From CAWCVR01 sp963799105 (GTDB taxonomy: Bacteria; Acidobacteriota; Terriglobia; Bryobacterales; Bryobacteraceae): a stretch of DNA of 64,000 nucleotides. The notes under the pieces are model-generated. The model had not been told where the DNA came from and searched no databases. It saw only the letters and a list, made by a program, of their open reading frames with translations. A program made the translations under genes and the position numbers. Location of the stretch: assembly GCA_963799105.1 (NCBI GenBank), contig CAWCVR010000003.1, positions 248,001 through 312,000 on the forward strand. Reading direction: 5' to 3'. Shown here in pieces: positions 27,248 to 36,810 of this stretch; position 1 is the stretch's first letter; each line of letters begins with the position of its first letter.

Positions 27248-28852
27248 CTAGTTCCGCACCCGCCTCTGGTGCGTGGACGGAATCTTCATGTCCTCGCGGT
27301 ACTTCGCCACGGTGCGGCGGGTCACATTGATCCCCTGGGTCTGCAACATGGCGGTGATCTGCTCGTCGGTCAGCGGCTTGGCGCGGTCCTCGTCCCCGAT
27401 CATCTTCTTCACCATGCGCTTGAGCAGCAGTAGCGGCGTGCCCCCGCCCAACGGGCCTTGCACGGCTTCGGAGAAGAAATAGCGCAGCTCGAAAACGCCC
27501 TGCGGCGTATGCACGTACTTGCCGGCCACGGCGCGGCTCACGGTGGAGGGGTGGACGCCCACTTCCTCGGCCACCTCCTTGATCATCATGGGCTTCAGCG
27601 AATCCAGACCGTGCGACAGGAACTCGGTCTGCCGCCGCACGATCGCCTGGCAGACCTTCATGATGGTCTGCTTCCGCTGCTCGATGTTCTTCATGAGCTG
27701 GATGGCGGAAGTGTAGCGTTCGCGGACGTAATCGCGGACTTCCTTGGTGGCGCCGTTCTCGCGGTCCAGCATGCGGCGGTACTGCGCGTTGAGGCGGAGC
27801 TGCGGCACGTCCTCGTCGTTCATCTGGATGATGTAATCGTCGCCATCCTTGGTGAAGGATACGTCCGGCTCCACCACGCGCGCGCCGGCGCCGGAATAGC
27901 GCAGGCCGGGCCGCGGATTGAGATGGTGGATCATGTGGACGGCCACCTCGACGTGCTCCATGGGACGGCCCAGCACACGGGCGATTTCCTTGAGCTGGCG
28001 GGTTTCCAGCAGGCGCATGTGGTGGGAGACGATCTGCCAGGCCACGCCGCCCTTGCCGTTGAGGCTCTCGATCTGCAGCAGCAGGCACTCCTGCAGGTTG
28101 CGCGCGCCCACGCCGGCCGGATCGAGCGTAGTAACGAATTTCAGCGCCTCGGCGACGTCTTCGGGCGTGTGCTCGCCGGCGGAGGCGATCTCTTCGAGCG
28201 AAGCCGAAAGGTAGCCGTCCTCGTCCAGGTTGCCGATGATCGAGTCGGCGGCGTCGCGGATGCCGCCGGAAATCACGCTGACGCTCAACTGCGAGCGCAG
28301 ATAGTCGCCCAGGGTCAGCGGGGCGGAGAGAAACGTCTCGAACGACGGCTTCTCGACGGATTCCGCCGCCGGGCTCTTGTAACCGGGATCGAGATAGTCG
28401 TCGAAGAACGAGCCGAAGTCGATTTCGTCGAAGGGATCGGTGGCGGCGGGGGTGTCCAAAGCCGGGTCGTTGGAGGCCGGGACATCCGGCTCGGCAACCG
28501 CGGCGGCGGCTTCCTCGGCGTCGGGGAACAGGTTGCCGTTGATGGGGACGCTGCCCGCCGCGCCATCCACGGCATTGGCATCGCTCAGCACGGCGGCTTC
28601 CAGAATCTGCTTGTCGGCCGGGTCCACCACCGGTTCGGCCTCCAGCAGGGGCAGCAATTCCTCGGCCGTAATCTCTTCGCCGGACTCCTCGGTGGTCTCC
28701 TCCAGCACCGGGTTCTTGACGATCTCCTGGGTGATCATCTCCTTCAACTCCAGCCGGTTAAGCTGAAGCACGGTGACCATCTGCACCAGGCCGGGAGTCA
28801 GAATCTGCTTCTGCGCAACCTTGAGTTGGAGTCTGGGCGACAGGAAGCTCAT
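27248..28852 (-). CDS. rpoN: RNA polymerase sigma-54 factor
   Basis: 534 residues with all three regions. Region I is the Gln/Leu-rich activator-interaction segment (LQLKVAQKQILTPGLVQMV, LQLNRLELKEMI). Region II is acidic and longer than usual, with Ala/Pro/Asp-rich sequence to about residue 165. Region III is the core- and DNA-binding part with a helix-turn-helix (EVAEEVGVHPSTVSRAV) and the RpoN box RRTVAKYRE near the C-terminus. It directs -24/-12 promoters and needs AAA+ activators. The window holds one NtrC-type protein, but that one lacks the sigma-54 contact loop. Confidence 0.97.
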   Translation of the reverse strand: MSFLSPRLQLKVAQKQILTPGLVQMVTVLQLNRLELKEMITQEIVKNPVLEETTEESGEEITAEELLPLLEAEPVVDPADKQILEAAVLSDANAVDGAAGSVPINGNLFPDAEEAAAAVAEPDVPASNDPALDTPAATDPFDEIDFGSFFDDYLDPGYKSPAAESVEKPSFETFLSAPLTLGDYLRSQLSVSVISGGIRDAADSIIGNLDEDGYLSASLEEIASAGEHTPEDVAEALKFVTTLDPAGVGARNLQECLLLQIESLNGKGGVAWQIVSHHMRLLETRQLKEIARVLGRPMEHVEVAVHMIHHLNPRPGLRYSGAGARVVEPDVSFTKDGDDYIIQMNDEDVPQLRLNAQYRRMLDRENGATKEVRDYVRERYTSAIQLMKNIEQRKQTIMKVCQAIVRRQTEFLSHGLDSLKPMMIKEVAEEVGVHPSTVSRAVAGKYVHTPQGVFELRYFFSEAVQGPLGGGTPLLLLKRMVKKMIGDEDRAKPLTDEQITAMLQTQGINVTRRTVAKYREDMKIPSTHQRRVRN

Positions 28853-28861
28853 CTGCTATCT

Positions 28862-28867
28862 ATGGTA
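28862..28867 (-). promoter_or_regulatory. Putative -10 element (TACCAT, minus strand)
   Basis: TACCAT 9 nt before the rpoN ATG. Confidence 0.25.
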
Positions 28868-28930
28868 TCACCGGATTAACGCATAACGGTGAATATTGGC
28901 CACTGGCTTGCTAGTGCGTTGGCACGGGCT

Positions 28931-28990
28931 GCCAGGTTGACAGACGAAAGCGTCTGTCCCCGGTAGGTGGGGCAGGCGCTTCCGCCTGCC
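28931..28990. repeat. Pair of hairpin repeats (GACAGACG and GGCAGGCG arms)
   Basis: GACAGACG-AAAG-CGTCTGTC at 28,939-28,958 and GGCAGGCG-CTTC-CGCCTGCC at 28,971-28,990, between the alr end and the rpoN start. The two hairpins differ by paired changes in both arms. Confidence 0.75.
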
Positions 28991-29020
28991 ATCAAAGACC
29001 CAGCGCGTTGGGCCCGGGAG

Positions 29021-30154
29021 CTACGGCACGTACACCCGCTTCACCCGGGCGCTGATGCTGCACAGGATGTTGTACGAAATGGTGCCGGCGACGCGGGCGA
29101 GCTGCTGGGCGTCCAGGGTGGACTCGCCTTCGCTCCCGAGGAGCGTGACGGCGTCGCCGGGGGAGAGCTCGGTGGTGTGGCTGAGGTCGATGGTGGTCAG
29201 GTCCATGGAGATGGTGCCGAGGATGGGCGCCAGCTTGCCGTCGGCGATGACCCTGCCGCGGTTCGAGAGCCGGTGGAACACGCCATCGGCGTAGCCCGCG
29301 CCCACCACCCCGATGCGCATGGGACGGGGTGTGCGGAAGGTGCCGCCATAGCCCACCAGCGCGCCTTCGGGAAGGTCCTTGATCTGAAGAATGCGGGCCT
29401 TCCAGGTGAGGGCGGGGGCGACCCGCAGAAGCTGCGGGGGCGCGTCGCCGCGGGCCGGCGACACATATCCGTAGAGCGCGTGGCCGGCCCGCACCAGGTT
29501 GTGCCAGCCCTCGCTGCGCCCGTAGGCCACCGCGATGGTGCTGGAGGTGTGGAGGATGGGCGCATCGACGCCCGCGGCGCGCAGCTCGGCGGCCACCGCG
29601 TGAAAGCGGGCGAGCTGGCCGGCGGTTTGCTCGCTGTCATAGTTGGCGGCGGAGGCGAAGTGCGTCATGAGGCCTTCGAGGCGCGCGTGCCGCGTATCGC
29701 CGAGGACCGCCAGAATCTCGCTGGCGGAGGCGCGGGTGCCCAGGCGTCCCATGCCGGAATCGATCTTCAAATGATAGGGGATGGGCTTTCCGGAACACTC
29801 CGCCAATCTATCGACCTGGCGGATTTCGGACAGGGAATGCACCGCGGGGGTGAGGTCGAATTCCGCCAGTTGCGCGCCCTCGTCGGGCAGAAAACCGCCC
29901 ATGACCAGGATGCGCGGCGCGCGGATGCCGCCCTCGCGCAGGGTGACGCCTTCGTCCACCGAGCTGACCGCCAGCCAGCGGGCGCCTTCGGCCTCCAGCA
30001 CGCGCGAAACTTCCAGTGCGCCGTGGCCGTAGGCATCGGCCTTAACCACCCCGGCGACTTCCACGCCGGGCGAGACCACACGCCGCACGCTTTGATAGTT
30101 CCGGGCTATCTGACCGAGGGAGACAAGGACGTAGGAGCGGAAACCAGGGGACAC
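29021..30154 (-). CDS. alr: Alanine racemase
   Basis: 377 residues, fold type III PLP enzyme. The PLP lysine is in VVKADAYGHGA; the second catalytic base is the tyrosine of GAGYADGV. HLKIDSGMGRLG and GTISMDLTTID are the usual conserved blocks. It makes D-alanine for peptidoglycan. The start is GTG 30154, only 6 nt after a TAGAAT hexamer. It stands alone between repeat clusters. Confidence 0.96.
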   Translation of the reverse strand: MSPGFRSYVLVSLGQIARNYQSVRRVVSPGVEVAGVVKADAYGHGALEVSRVLEAEGARWLAVSSVDEGVTLREGGIRAPRILVMGGFLPDEGAQLAEFDLTPAVHSLSEIRQVDRLAECSGKPIPYHLKIDSGMGRLGTRASASEILAVLGDTRHARLEGLMTHFASAANYDSEQTAGQLARFHAVAAELRAAGVDAPILHTSSTIAVAYGRSEGWHNLVRAGHALYGYVSPARGDAPPQLLRVAPALTWKARILQIKDLPEGALVGYGGTFRTPRPMRIGVVGAGYADGVFHRLSNRGRVIADGKLAPILGTISMDLTTIDLSHTTELSPGDAVTLLGSEGESTLDAQQLARVAGTISYNILCSISARVKRVYVP

Positions 30155-30160
30155 TGCTCC

Positions 30161-30166
30161 ATTCTA
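30161..30166 (-). promoter_or_regulatory. Putative -10 element (TAGAAT, minus strand)
   Basis: TAGAAT on the minus strand, 6 nt before the alr GTG start, compatible with leaderless transcription. Confidence 0.35.
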
Positions 30167-30174
30167 ACCCGCGG

Positions 30175-30285
30175 TGTGGGGCGGACCCCCTGGTCCGCGC
30201 GGGACGCCCCCGTCCCGCTCTTCGTGCGCACGCGCAGGGCGGCCAGGGGGCCGGCCGCGGACGAGGGCGTCCGCCCCACCCTACG
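30175..30285. repeat. Intergenic hairpin-repeat cluster (GCGGACC type)
   Basis: GCGGACC-CCCT-GGTCCGC, then GCGGGACG-CCCC-CGTCCCGC, then GGCC-AGG-GGGCCGGCC and GCGGACGAGGGCGTCCGC. The arms vary together, as in the clusters at 20,752 and 23,338. Confidence 0.7.
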
Positions 30286-31526
30286 TCTCGACGCGGTCCA
30301 ACAAATTGTGCAGCGCGTTGTAATCGAACTCGTAGCCCAGGCCCGGTTTGCCGGGCGCGGGCACGTAGCCATCCTTGTCGATGCGGAGCTGGTCCTTGAA
30401 ATATGGGCGGTCGGTGATGCCCATGGGCTGCGTCATCTCGAACCACACGTTATTGGGCATGGCCAGTTCGCAATGGAAGTGGACGGCGTGGTCCAGCAGG
30501 TTGCCCCAATTGTGAGGCTGGCACAACATGCCGAAACACTCCGCCAGTTGGGCGACTTTCATGCCGGCGGTGATCCCGCCCAGGTTATCGACGATGAACC
30601 GCACTTCGTCGAGCGAGCCGAAGCGGATGTACTTGGCGTAATCGTAAGGCGAGAGAATGAACTCGCCCATGGTAATGGGGACATCCAGAGCCTTGACCAG
30701 CTCGGCGAGCCCCTCCATGTCGTCGGTCGGCAGACAATCTTCGAAGGAGACGTAATTCAGCTCGTCGAGCGCGCGGCCGACTTTCATGGCTTCGAGACGG
30801 GTGTAGGCGCCCACGCGATCGAACAGCAGCGCCATATCGTCGCCGCCGGTCTTGCGAACCGCCTTGGCCACTTCGATATCCAGCTTGTAATCCACTTCGT
30901 TGTTGGCGAGCCATGGCGGATGGATCTTATAAGCGGTGAAGCCTTGCGACTTGGCGTGCTTGACATCCTCGACGAAGTCCTCCACCGTGTGGAGATGCTG
31001 CGAACTGGCATAGGCCCGCACGCGCTCGCGATACGCGCCCAGAATGCGGTATACCGGCAGACCAACCGCCTTCCCGAGAATGTCCCAGAGGCAGTTATTC
31101 ATGGCGGAGGCATAGGAACTCTGGCCCACGGCGCTGTGAAACTGGTTCGTGAACTCGGGCATGTCCAGAACGCCGCTTCCCGACCAGCGCGCGCTTGGCG
31201 GCGGGCAGCCACCCAAGGTTGCTCCAGTTCGAGTGGCTGTATCGGTTGGTCAGGACGTAGTTACCCTCGATCCCGCTGTTGGTCACCACGGAGGCAAACT
31301 GTTCACCGCGGCGGATGGCGTTACCGCCGGGCGCGGCACGAGTTTCGTCGGGTTTCAGAACGTAGACCTTGACTTCCTTGATGGTGAGGTCCGGCAGGTC
31401 CCCGGGGTTGACGCCCGCCGATTGGGCCGCCGCGCGCCCCGGATCGGACACCGCGGACACCGCCGCGAGTGCGCCCGCGCCGGTCGAGCCGAAGAACTTG
31501 CGTCGCGATAGGTTGTGTTTCGACAT
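30281..31526 (-). pseudogene. Tat-exported enolase-superfamily protein (copy 1), one frameshift
   Basis: About 410 residues of a mandelate racemase/muconate lactonizing-type protein. The N-terminus MSKHNLSRRKFFGSTGAGA is a twin-arginine signal. The TIM barrel reads KIHPPWLANNEVDYKLDIEVAK, LLFDRVGAY (metal Asp), NYVSFEDCLP (metal Glu) and VPITMGEF. Near 31,185 the frame jumps: ALVGK continues in one frame and SGVLDMPEF in the other, equal to one surplus base. Apart from that the gene is intact, with an AGGAGG ribosome binding site. It lies 11 nt downstream of copy 2, so the two were co-transcribed. The substrate is unknown; a sugar acid would fit the family. Confidence 0.75.
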
Positions 31527-31537
31527 GGCGGTTCCTC

Positions 31538-32833
31538 CTAACTCTCCACCCGAAGCATCATGTTATCGAGCACGCGCGATCCAGCTCGTAGCCCAGGCCG
31601 GGCTTCACCGGCGCGGGAACGTAGCCATCCTTGTCGAGGCGGATCTTGTCCTTGAAATAGGGGCGGTCCGCGATGCCCATGGGCTGCGTCCATTTCAAAC
31701 CAGATGTTATTGGGCATGGCCAGCTCGCAGTGGAAATGGACGACGTGATCCAGGAAGGTGCCCCAGTTGTGAGGCTGGCACATCATGTTGAAGCACTCGG
31801 CCATGCGGGCGAGTTTCATGCCGCCGGTGATGCCGCCGACGTTATCGACGATGAAGCGGACCTCGTCGAGCGCGCCGCGGAGAATGTAGGGAACGTAATC
31901 GTAAATCGACGGCAGGAACTCGCCCATGACAATCGGCACGTCCAGGGCGTTGGCCAGCATCCACCAGGCCGTCGATGTCCTTGGTGGGGAGGGCGTCCTC
32001 GAAGGAGACGTAATGCAGTTCGTCGAGCAGGCGGCCCACCTTGATGGCTTCGTCGCGGGTCAGCGACGCCGACCGGGTCGTACAGCAGCGGCATGTCGTC
32101 CCCGCCGGTCTTGCGGACGGCCTTGATCACCTCCATGTCGAGCTTGTAATCGTGGCCGTCCGGCGCCGCCACCGGGCGGATGGATCTTGTAGGCCGTGAA
32201 GCCGTCGGCCATGGCGTGTTTGACATCGGCCACGAAATCCTCGACGGTGCGCAGATGCTGGGAGCTGGCATAGGCGCGAACGCGGTCGCGGTAGGCTCCC
32301 AGGATGCGATAGACGGGGAGGCCGGCGGCTTTGCCGAGGATGTCCCAGCAGCAGTTGTCGACGGCGGCGGCGTAGGAAAGCTGGCCGTAGCGGCGCAGCG
32401 CGGGCCGCCATTGCGAGGTGAGAGCCGGCAGGTCGAGAACACTCTTGCCCGTGAGCGCGCCCTTGGCATAGTCGAGCCAACCGAGGTTGCTCCAGTTGGG
32501 ATGGAAGTAGCGGTCGTCGAGGGTGTAGTTGCCCTCGATGCCGCTGCCAGTGACAATCGTGGCGAGTTTCTCTCCGGTGCGCCCGCCCGGCGGCCCGGCA
32601 GCGCCTCCGCGGCCTCCGCCGGCGGGAGCGCCGGCATTCGCCGGGGCGCGCTCTTCCGGCTTCAGCACCATGACCTTCACCTGCTTGATGGTCAGATCGG
32701 GCAGGTCGCCGCGTTTGACTCCGGCAGCCTGTGCGGCGGCGCGGCCAGGATCGGTGAGCGCCAACGCTCCCAGCGCGGGAGCGGCAATGGCGGCGCCGAA
32801 GAAATCCCGGCGCGATCGGTTTTTCCCTGACAT
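31538..32833 (-). pseudogene. Tat-exported enolase-superfamily protein (copy 2), multiple frameshifts
   Basis: A paralogue of copy 1 with a Tat signal (NRSRRDFFGAAIAAPALGAL) starting at ATG 32833 behind an AGGAG site. The reading frame breaks at about 32,170 (after KIHPP), 32,068 (after YDPVG), 31,962 (near DGLV), 31,690 (after IWFEM) and again near 31,580. At four of these, one surplus base explains the shift. The residues on both sides still match copy 1 closely (DYKLDMEVIKAVRKTGGDD, ELHYVSFEDALP, VPIVMGEF, MCQPHNWG). Decay therefore looks young, or the assembly is poor here. As read, it cannot make a full protein. Confidence 0.8.
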
Positions 32834-32970
32834 AAGGGCTCTCCTCTTTTTATCCCAGATGCCACTATACCAGCGGTTCACAACCCGCGTCTCGACTCAC
32901 ACCGGGAACGGCGGGCTTGCGTCCATGCGGCAGGCTGCGCCACACTGGAGGTAGCCCTCGTGGGCTACAG

Positions 32971-33597
32971 ATGCCCGAAGTTTGCACGTGCGGAGCGCAG
33001 TTGCCACCCGACGCCGTCTTCTGCCACAAATGTGGCAAGCCGCAGCGGGAGATGGTAGAGATCGAGACCGAAGCACCGGCGCCACCGCCTCCGCCTCCGT
33101 TTCCGGTGATGGAGACGGCGAGAGAACCCGCGCCGGTGACCTTTCGTAACCGGGAAGCGGTGAAGACGGCGCTTCTGGCGGCAGTGCTGGCCACATTTCT
33201 GGTCTTCCTTTCGGTCTTTACGTGGATAGCAGCGGGGTTTTTCGCGGTGTTTGTGTACCGGCGGCGCACGGGACACTCGATGAACGTGGGAGCGTGCGTG
33301 CGATTGGGCTGGCTGACGGGTCTGCTGACTTTCGCCATTCCCGCCGTCCTGTTCATTGCCATGCTTCTCCTGCTGCATGCCTCGGGAGGCATGGACACGG
33401 TTCAGACCATGGTGCAGAGCTCCAAGGACCCTCAGGTCCAGAAGATGTGGGAAACCATGCAAAGCGCCCCGAAACTGCTGGGGGCGCTGTTGCAGTTCTT
33501 CGTGCTCACCACCTTCTATTGCATGGCGGGCGGATTGCTGGGCGCCGGATTGGCACGCCGGGCTAAGCCGCCGTCGCCGGGCGGGAATACCGTTTGA
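32971..33597 (+). CDS. Zinc-ribbon membrane protein
   Basis: 208 residues. The N-terminal zinc ribbon is CTCG-8-CHKCG, followed by a proline-rich linker, then three hydrophobic segments (about residues 70-100, 120-140 and 175-195). This is the common layout of small membrane proteins with a cytosolic rubredoxin-like knuckle; no enzymatic motif is visible. A short hairpin, GTAGCCC-TCGT-GGGCTAC, ends 3 nt before the ATG. The last 35 nt overlap the convergent EamA gene. Confidence 0.65.
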   Translation: MPEVCTCGAQLPPDAVFCHKCGKPQREMVEIETEAPAPPPPPPFPVMETAREPAPVTFRNREAVKTALLAAVLATFLVFLSVFTWIAAGFFAVFVYRRRTGHSMNVGACVRLGWLTGLLTFAIPAVLFIAMLLLLHASGGMDTVQTMVQSSKDPQVQKMWETMQSAPKLLGALLQFFVLTTFYCMAGGLLGAGLARRAKPPSPGGNTV

Positions 33598-34462
33598 CGA
33601 GCGCCACGCTCGAGAAGATCACCACCATGGAAACGGTTTCGCGCGCGCCGAACGGCTCGCGATAGAACAGCCATCCGAGCGCCACGGCCACCACGGAATT
33701 GACGTACGGGTACACCGACACGATGGCCACGGGCAGACGGTCCATGACGTAGATGAAGGCGCTGTAGCCGACGATGGACCCGAAAACCACCAGGTACCCG
33801 AGGGCCCAAGAGCCGCGCGCGGTCCAATGGATGGGGTGGTGCGGCACGGCGATGGCAAGCGGGGCAAGGATCAGCCCGGCGGCCAATTGCTGCACCGCGC
33901 CCGTAATCACCGAATGGGCCTTCCCGGACTGGCGGCGCTGGTAGATGGACCCGAAACACCAGCCTGCCATCCCGATCTGCAGGACGAGGAACCCGTAGAC
34001 CAGATTGCCATTGAAGAGGTGCGTGCCGGGCTCGGGCGTGAAGAGCAGGCCCACGCCCAGGAGGCCCACCAGCATGCCGCCGATGGTGGGCGCATGGAGG
34101 CGCTCGCCGCCCGGCAGGAGGGCTTCGGCCCCGACCATCCAGAACGGCGACAGGGAGACGATCAGCCCGGCGATTCCGCTGGGGATGGCGGTTTCGGCAT
34201 AGACCAGGGCTCCATTGCCAATGCCCAGCACCAGCAGGCCGCTGAAGCAGGCGGCGGCCAGTTCGCGTCCGCGGGGCACATGCAGGCCGCGAGCGAGGGC
34301 GAACCCCAGCAGGATGGAGCCCGAAACGATGTAGCGCGCGCTGACCAGGATGAGCGGCGGAAAGGACTCCAGGGCCATGCGGATGGCGAGGTAGGTGGTG
34401 CCCCAGAAAAGGCACACCGCGGCCAGGGCGAGATAGGGTTTGAAGAGAGGATGGCGCCGCAA
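33563..34462 (-). CDS. EamA/DMT family transporter
   Basis: 299 residues forming ten predicted membrane helices in two EamA repeats, beginning KPYLALAAVCLFWGTTYLAIR (repeat 1) with the second repeat from about residue 150 (VYGFLVLQIGMAGWCFGSIY). PVAIVSVYPYVNSVVAVALGW is the usual end of the second repeat. Such carriers export amino acids or other metabolites; the substrate cannot be told. The start codon is TTG 34462. It converges on, and overlaps, the zinc-ribbon gene. Confidence 0.85.
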   Translation of the reverse strand: MRRHPLFKPYLALAAVCLFWGTTYLAIRMALESFPPLILVSARYIVSGSILLGFALARGLHVPRGRELAAACFSGLLVLGIGNGALVYAETAIPSGIAGLIVSLSPFWMVGAEALLPGGERLHAPTIGGMLVGLLGVGLLFTPEPGTHLFNGNLVYGFLVLQIGMAGWCFGSIYQRRQSGKAHSVITGAVQQLAAGLILAPLAIAVPHHPIHWTARGSWALGYLVVFGSIVGYSAFIYVMDRLPVAIVSVYPYVNSVVAVALGWLFYREPFGARETVSMVVIFSSVALVKRYSRPATAA

Positions 34463-34547
34463 GGTTCCAGTTTACATGTACCGGTCTTGTGGGGCGGTTT
34501 TATGTACTACTACCTGTCAAATTCTTCGCGCGCCGCGACGGTTTTAT

Positions 34548-34790
34548 GTGGGGCAGGCTCGCAGCCTGCGGCGGGGTGGTAACCCGCTTGGGCGGCCTTG
34601 CACGGAGGCCTCCCAGGCCGGCCAAGTATCGGTCGAAGGCCGCCAACCCGCCCCTTCCGGCGGCAAGCCGCAACCGAATCGCGCGGGAAGTTGCTGGCTC
34701 AAGTGGGCGATTCATCACCCGTGCGGGCGAGTTTCGCTCGCCGGGCCGATTGACAACCCGCCGCAGGCTACCCGCCTGCCCGACCTAAAA
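34548..34790. repeat. Intergenic hairpin-repeat cluster
   Basis: This fills most of the 400-nt gap between the EamA and shell-protein genes. It contains GCAGGCT-CGC-AGCCTGC, a GCGGGGTGGTAACCCGC element, GGCGAG-TTTCG-CTCGCC and a closing GTTGACAACCCGCCGCAGGC. No open frame there looks coding. Confidence 0.6.
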
Positions 34791-34866
34791 CCCCCGCAGC
34801 GCTTCGAGCCGGGTCCGCCGCCGCGAATTGTGCTAGGTTAATCATTCACAGCGGAATGGAGGACAA

Positions 34867-35148
34867 ATGGAGGCCCTAGGCCTGATTGAAACCAAAGGAC
34901 TGATCGGCGCCATCGAGGCGGCCGACGCCATGGTGAAGACCGCCAACGTGGTTTTGCAAGGCAAGGAATTCGTCGGCGCCGGGCTGGTTTGCGTCACGGT
35001 GCGCGGCGATGTCGGCGCCGTCAAGGCGGCCACGGACGCGGGCGCGGCGGCCGCCCGCCGCGTCGGCGAACTGGTGAGCGTGCATGTGATCCCGCGGCCG
35101 CACGAGGAAGTGGAAAAGGCGCTTCCCACCAGCGGCATCAAGAAGTAG
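34867..35148 (+). CDS. Bacterial microcompartment shell protein, BMC-H
   Basis: 93 residues with a single BMC domain of the PduA/EutM/CcmK type: EALGLIETKGLIGAIEAADA, the hexamer-pore segment EFVGAGLVCV, VRGDVGAVKAATDAGAAAA and VHVIPRPHEEVE. Six copies form a shell hexagon. The pore tripeptide reads Gly-Ala-Gly instead of the common Gly-Ser-Gly, which would change pore polarity. A GGAGG site lies 4 nt upstream of the ATG. The aldehyde dehydrogenase follows after 6 nt. No vertex (BMC-P), BMC-T, PduL or signature enzyme is present in the window, so this is a satellite or minimal locus. Confidence 0.93.
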   Translation: MEALGLIETKGLIGAIEAADAMVKTANVVLQGKEFVGAGLVCVTVRGDVGAVKAATDAGAAAARRVGELVSVHVIPRPHEEVEKALPTSGIKK

Positions 35149-35154
35149 CGGCCG

Positions 35155-36810
35155 ATGCTCGAAGACAAAGACCTCCTGTCGATACAGGAGGTGCGATCCA
35201 AGGTCGAGAAAGCCTACGCTGCCTGGCAGAAGTACCGTACCTATACGCAGGAGCAGGTGGATGCCATTGTGGAGCGGATGGCCGCCGCGGCTCGCGCCAA
35301 TGCCCGCCGCCTCGCCGAATTCGCCGTCGAGGAAACCGGGTACGGCAACGCCAGGGACAAGTACATCAAGAACCTGTTGTGCTCCGACTGGCTGCCGCGC
35401 CGCATGCGCGGGATGCGCACGGTTGGGGTGATCCGCGAGTTGCCGGAAGAGAAAATGGTCGAAATCGGCGTCCCCATGGGCGTGGTTGCGGCCATCCTGC
35501 CCACCACCAATCCCACGTCGACGGCCATTTACAAGATCCTGGTTTCGCTCAAAGCCGGCAACGCCATCGTGATCAGCCCGCATCCGCGCGCGCACCGCTG
35601 CACCTGCGACACGGCCGCGGTCCTGTACCGCGCGGCGCTCGAAGCCGGCGCTCCCGAGGAGATCATCCAGTGCGTGGACCACGCCTCGCTCGAAGGCACC
35701 AACGCGCTGATGCGGCATGAGCGCACGGGCGTGATTCTTTCCACCGGCGGCGCGGGCATCGTGAAGGCGGCGTACTCGAGCGGCAAGCCGGCCTTTGGGG
35801 TAGGCCCGGGCAACGTCCCGGTGCTGGTGGACACTTCGGCCGACCTGGACGACGCCATCCCGAAGATTGTCCTCGGCAAGTCGTTCGACTACGGCACGGT
35901 GTGTTCCAGCGAACAGGCGATCGTCTGCGAAGCGTCGCTGCGCGACCGCGTGATCGGCCTGCTCAAAGCGCAGAAGGCGTACATCTGCAACGACGCGCAG
36001 AAGGACGCGCTGGGCAAGTTGCTGATCCAGCCCAACTGGACGGTGAACCCGCAGTGCGTGGGGCAGGCGCCCGGCAAGATCGCCAGGATGGCCGGCTTCG
36101 AAGTTCCGCCGGACACCTCGATTCTGTGCACGGAACTGACGGGCGTGGGGAAGCAGCATCCGCTTTCGGCTGAGAAGTTGTCCCCGGTGCTGTCGCTGTA
36201 TTTCGTGCAGGACTACAACGCCGCGATGGACATCTGCTTCGGGCTGCTCAAATTCGGGGGCAACGGCCACACGGCGGCCATCTACTCGAAGAACGACGCG
36301 CGCGTCCGCGAATACGCCCTGCGCATGCCGGCCATGCGCATCCTCGTCAACACGCCGTCTCCGCAAGGCTCCACGGGCATCACCACCAACGTGTTCCCGT
36401 CCATGACCCTGGGTTGCGGCGCGGCGGCCGGCAACATCACTTCCGACAACGTGGGGCCGCAGCACCTCATCAACATCAAGCGCCTGGCTTACGTGGTGCG
36501 CAAACCGGAAGAGGCCTTCGAGATGCCGCTGGACATTAATAAGGCGCCCGAGGCTCCCGCGCCGCCCGCGCCCGCGGCCATCGACCGCCAGAGCGTGGTG
36601 GAGGCGGTGGAACGTTACCTGGCCTCGCGCGGGATCGCCATCGCGGTGAGCGGCGGCCCGTCGTGCGCGTCGTCGTGCGGCACGGAAGCGCCCAAACCGG
36701 CGGCGGCTCCGGTGGTGCGTTCGGCGGTGGTGTCCAACGCGGCGGCCGCGGTGGTGGATCGTTTCCTGGCGCACCGGTCGAGCGCGGAAACGCAGGGCGG
36801 CTATGGGTGA
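35155..36810 (+). CDS. CoA-acylating aldehyde dehydrogenase of a microcompartment (EutE/PduP-like)
   Basis: 551 residues to the first stop. The catalytic domain (about 1-460) has the acyl-CoA-forming ALDH pattern: ILPTTNPTS for nucleotide binding, ILSTGGAGIVKAAYSSGKPA, and the active-site cysteine Cys250 in GTVCSSEQAI. It would turn an aldehyde made inside the shell into acyl-CoA. The C-terminal part is unusual: after an Ala/Pro linker come two amphipathic helices with similar sequence, VVEAVERYLASRG and AAAVVDRFLAHR, which resemble encapsulation peptides. The frame then meets TGA at 36,808-36,810 but stays open and conserved-looking to 37,014. Confidence 0.92.
   Translation: MLEDKDLLSIQEVRSKVEKAYAAWQKYRTYTQEQVDAIVERMAAAARANARRLAEFAVEETGYGNARDKYIKNLLCSDWLPRRMRGMRTVGVIRELPEEKMVEIGVPMGVVAAILPTTNPTSTAIYKILVSLKAGNAIVISPHPRAHRCTCDTAAVLYRAALEAGAPEEIIQCVDHASLEGTNALMRHERTGVILSTGGAGIVKAAYSSGKPAFGVGPGNVPVLVDTSADLDDAIPKIVLGKSFDYGTVCSSEQAIVCEASLRDRVIGLLKAQKAYICNDAQKDALGKLLIQPNWTVNPQCVGQAPGKIARMAGFEVPPDTSILCTELTGVGKQHPLSAEKLSPVLSLYFVQDYNAAMDICFGLLKFGGNGHTAAIYSKNDARVREYALRMPAMRILVNTPSPQGSTGITTNVFPSMTLGCGAAAGNITSDNVGPQHLINIKRLAYVVRKPEEAFEMPLDINKAPEAPAPPAPAAIDRQSVVEAVERYLASRGIAIAVSGGPSCASSCGTEAPKPAAAPVVRSAVVSNAAAAVVDRFLAHRSSAETQGGYG

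Noticed and set aside
28967..31372. Very long open frame (801 codons) on the plus strand
   Set aside because: It runs antisense through alr and the enolase-like gene and through hairpin repeats; the translation is low-complexity His/Arg/Ala-rich, as expected from the complement of GC-rich genes.
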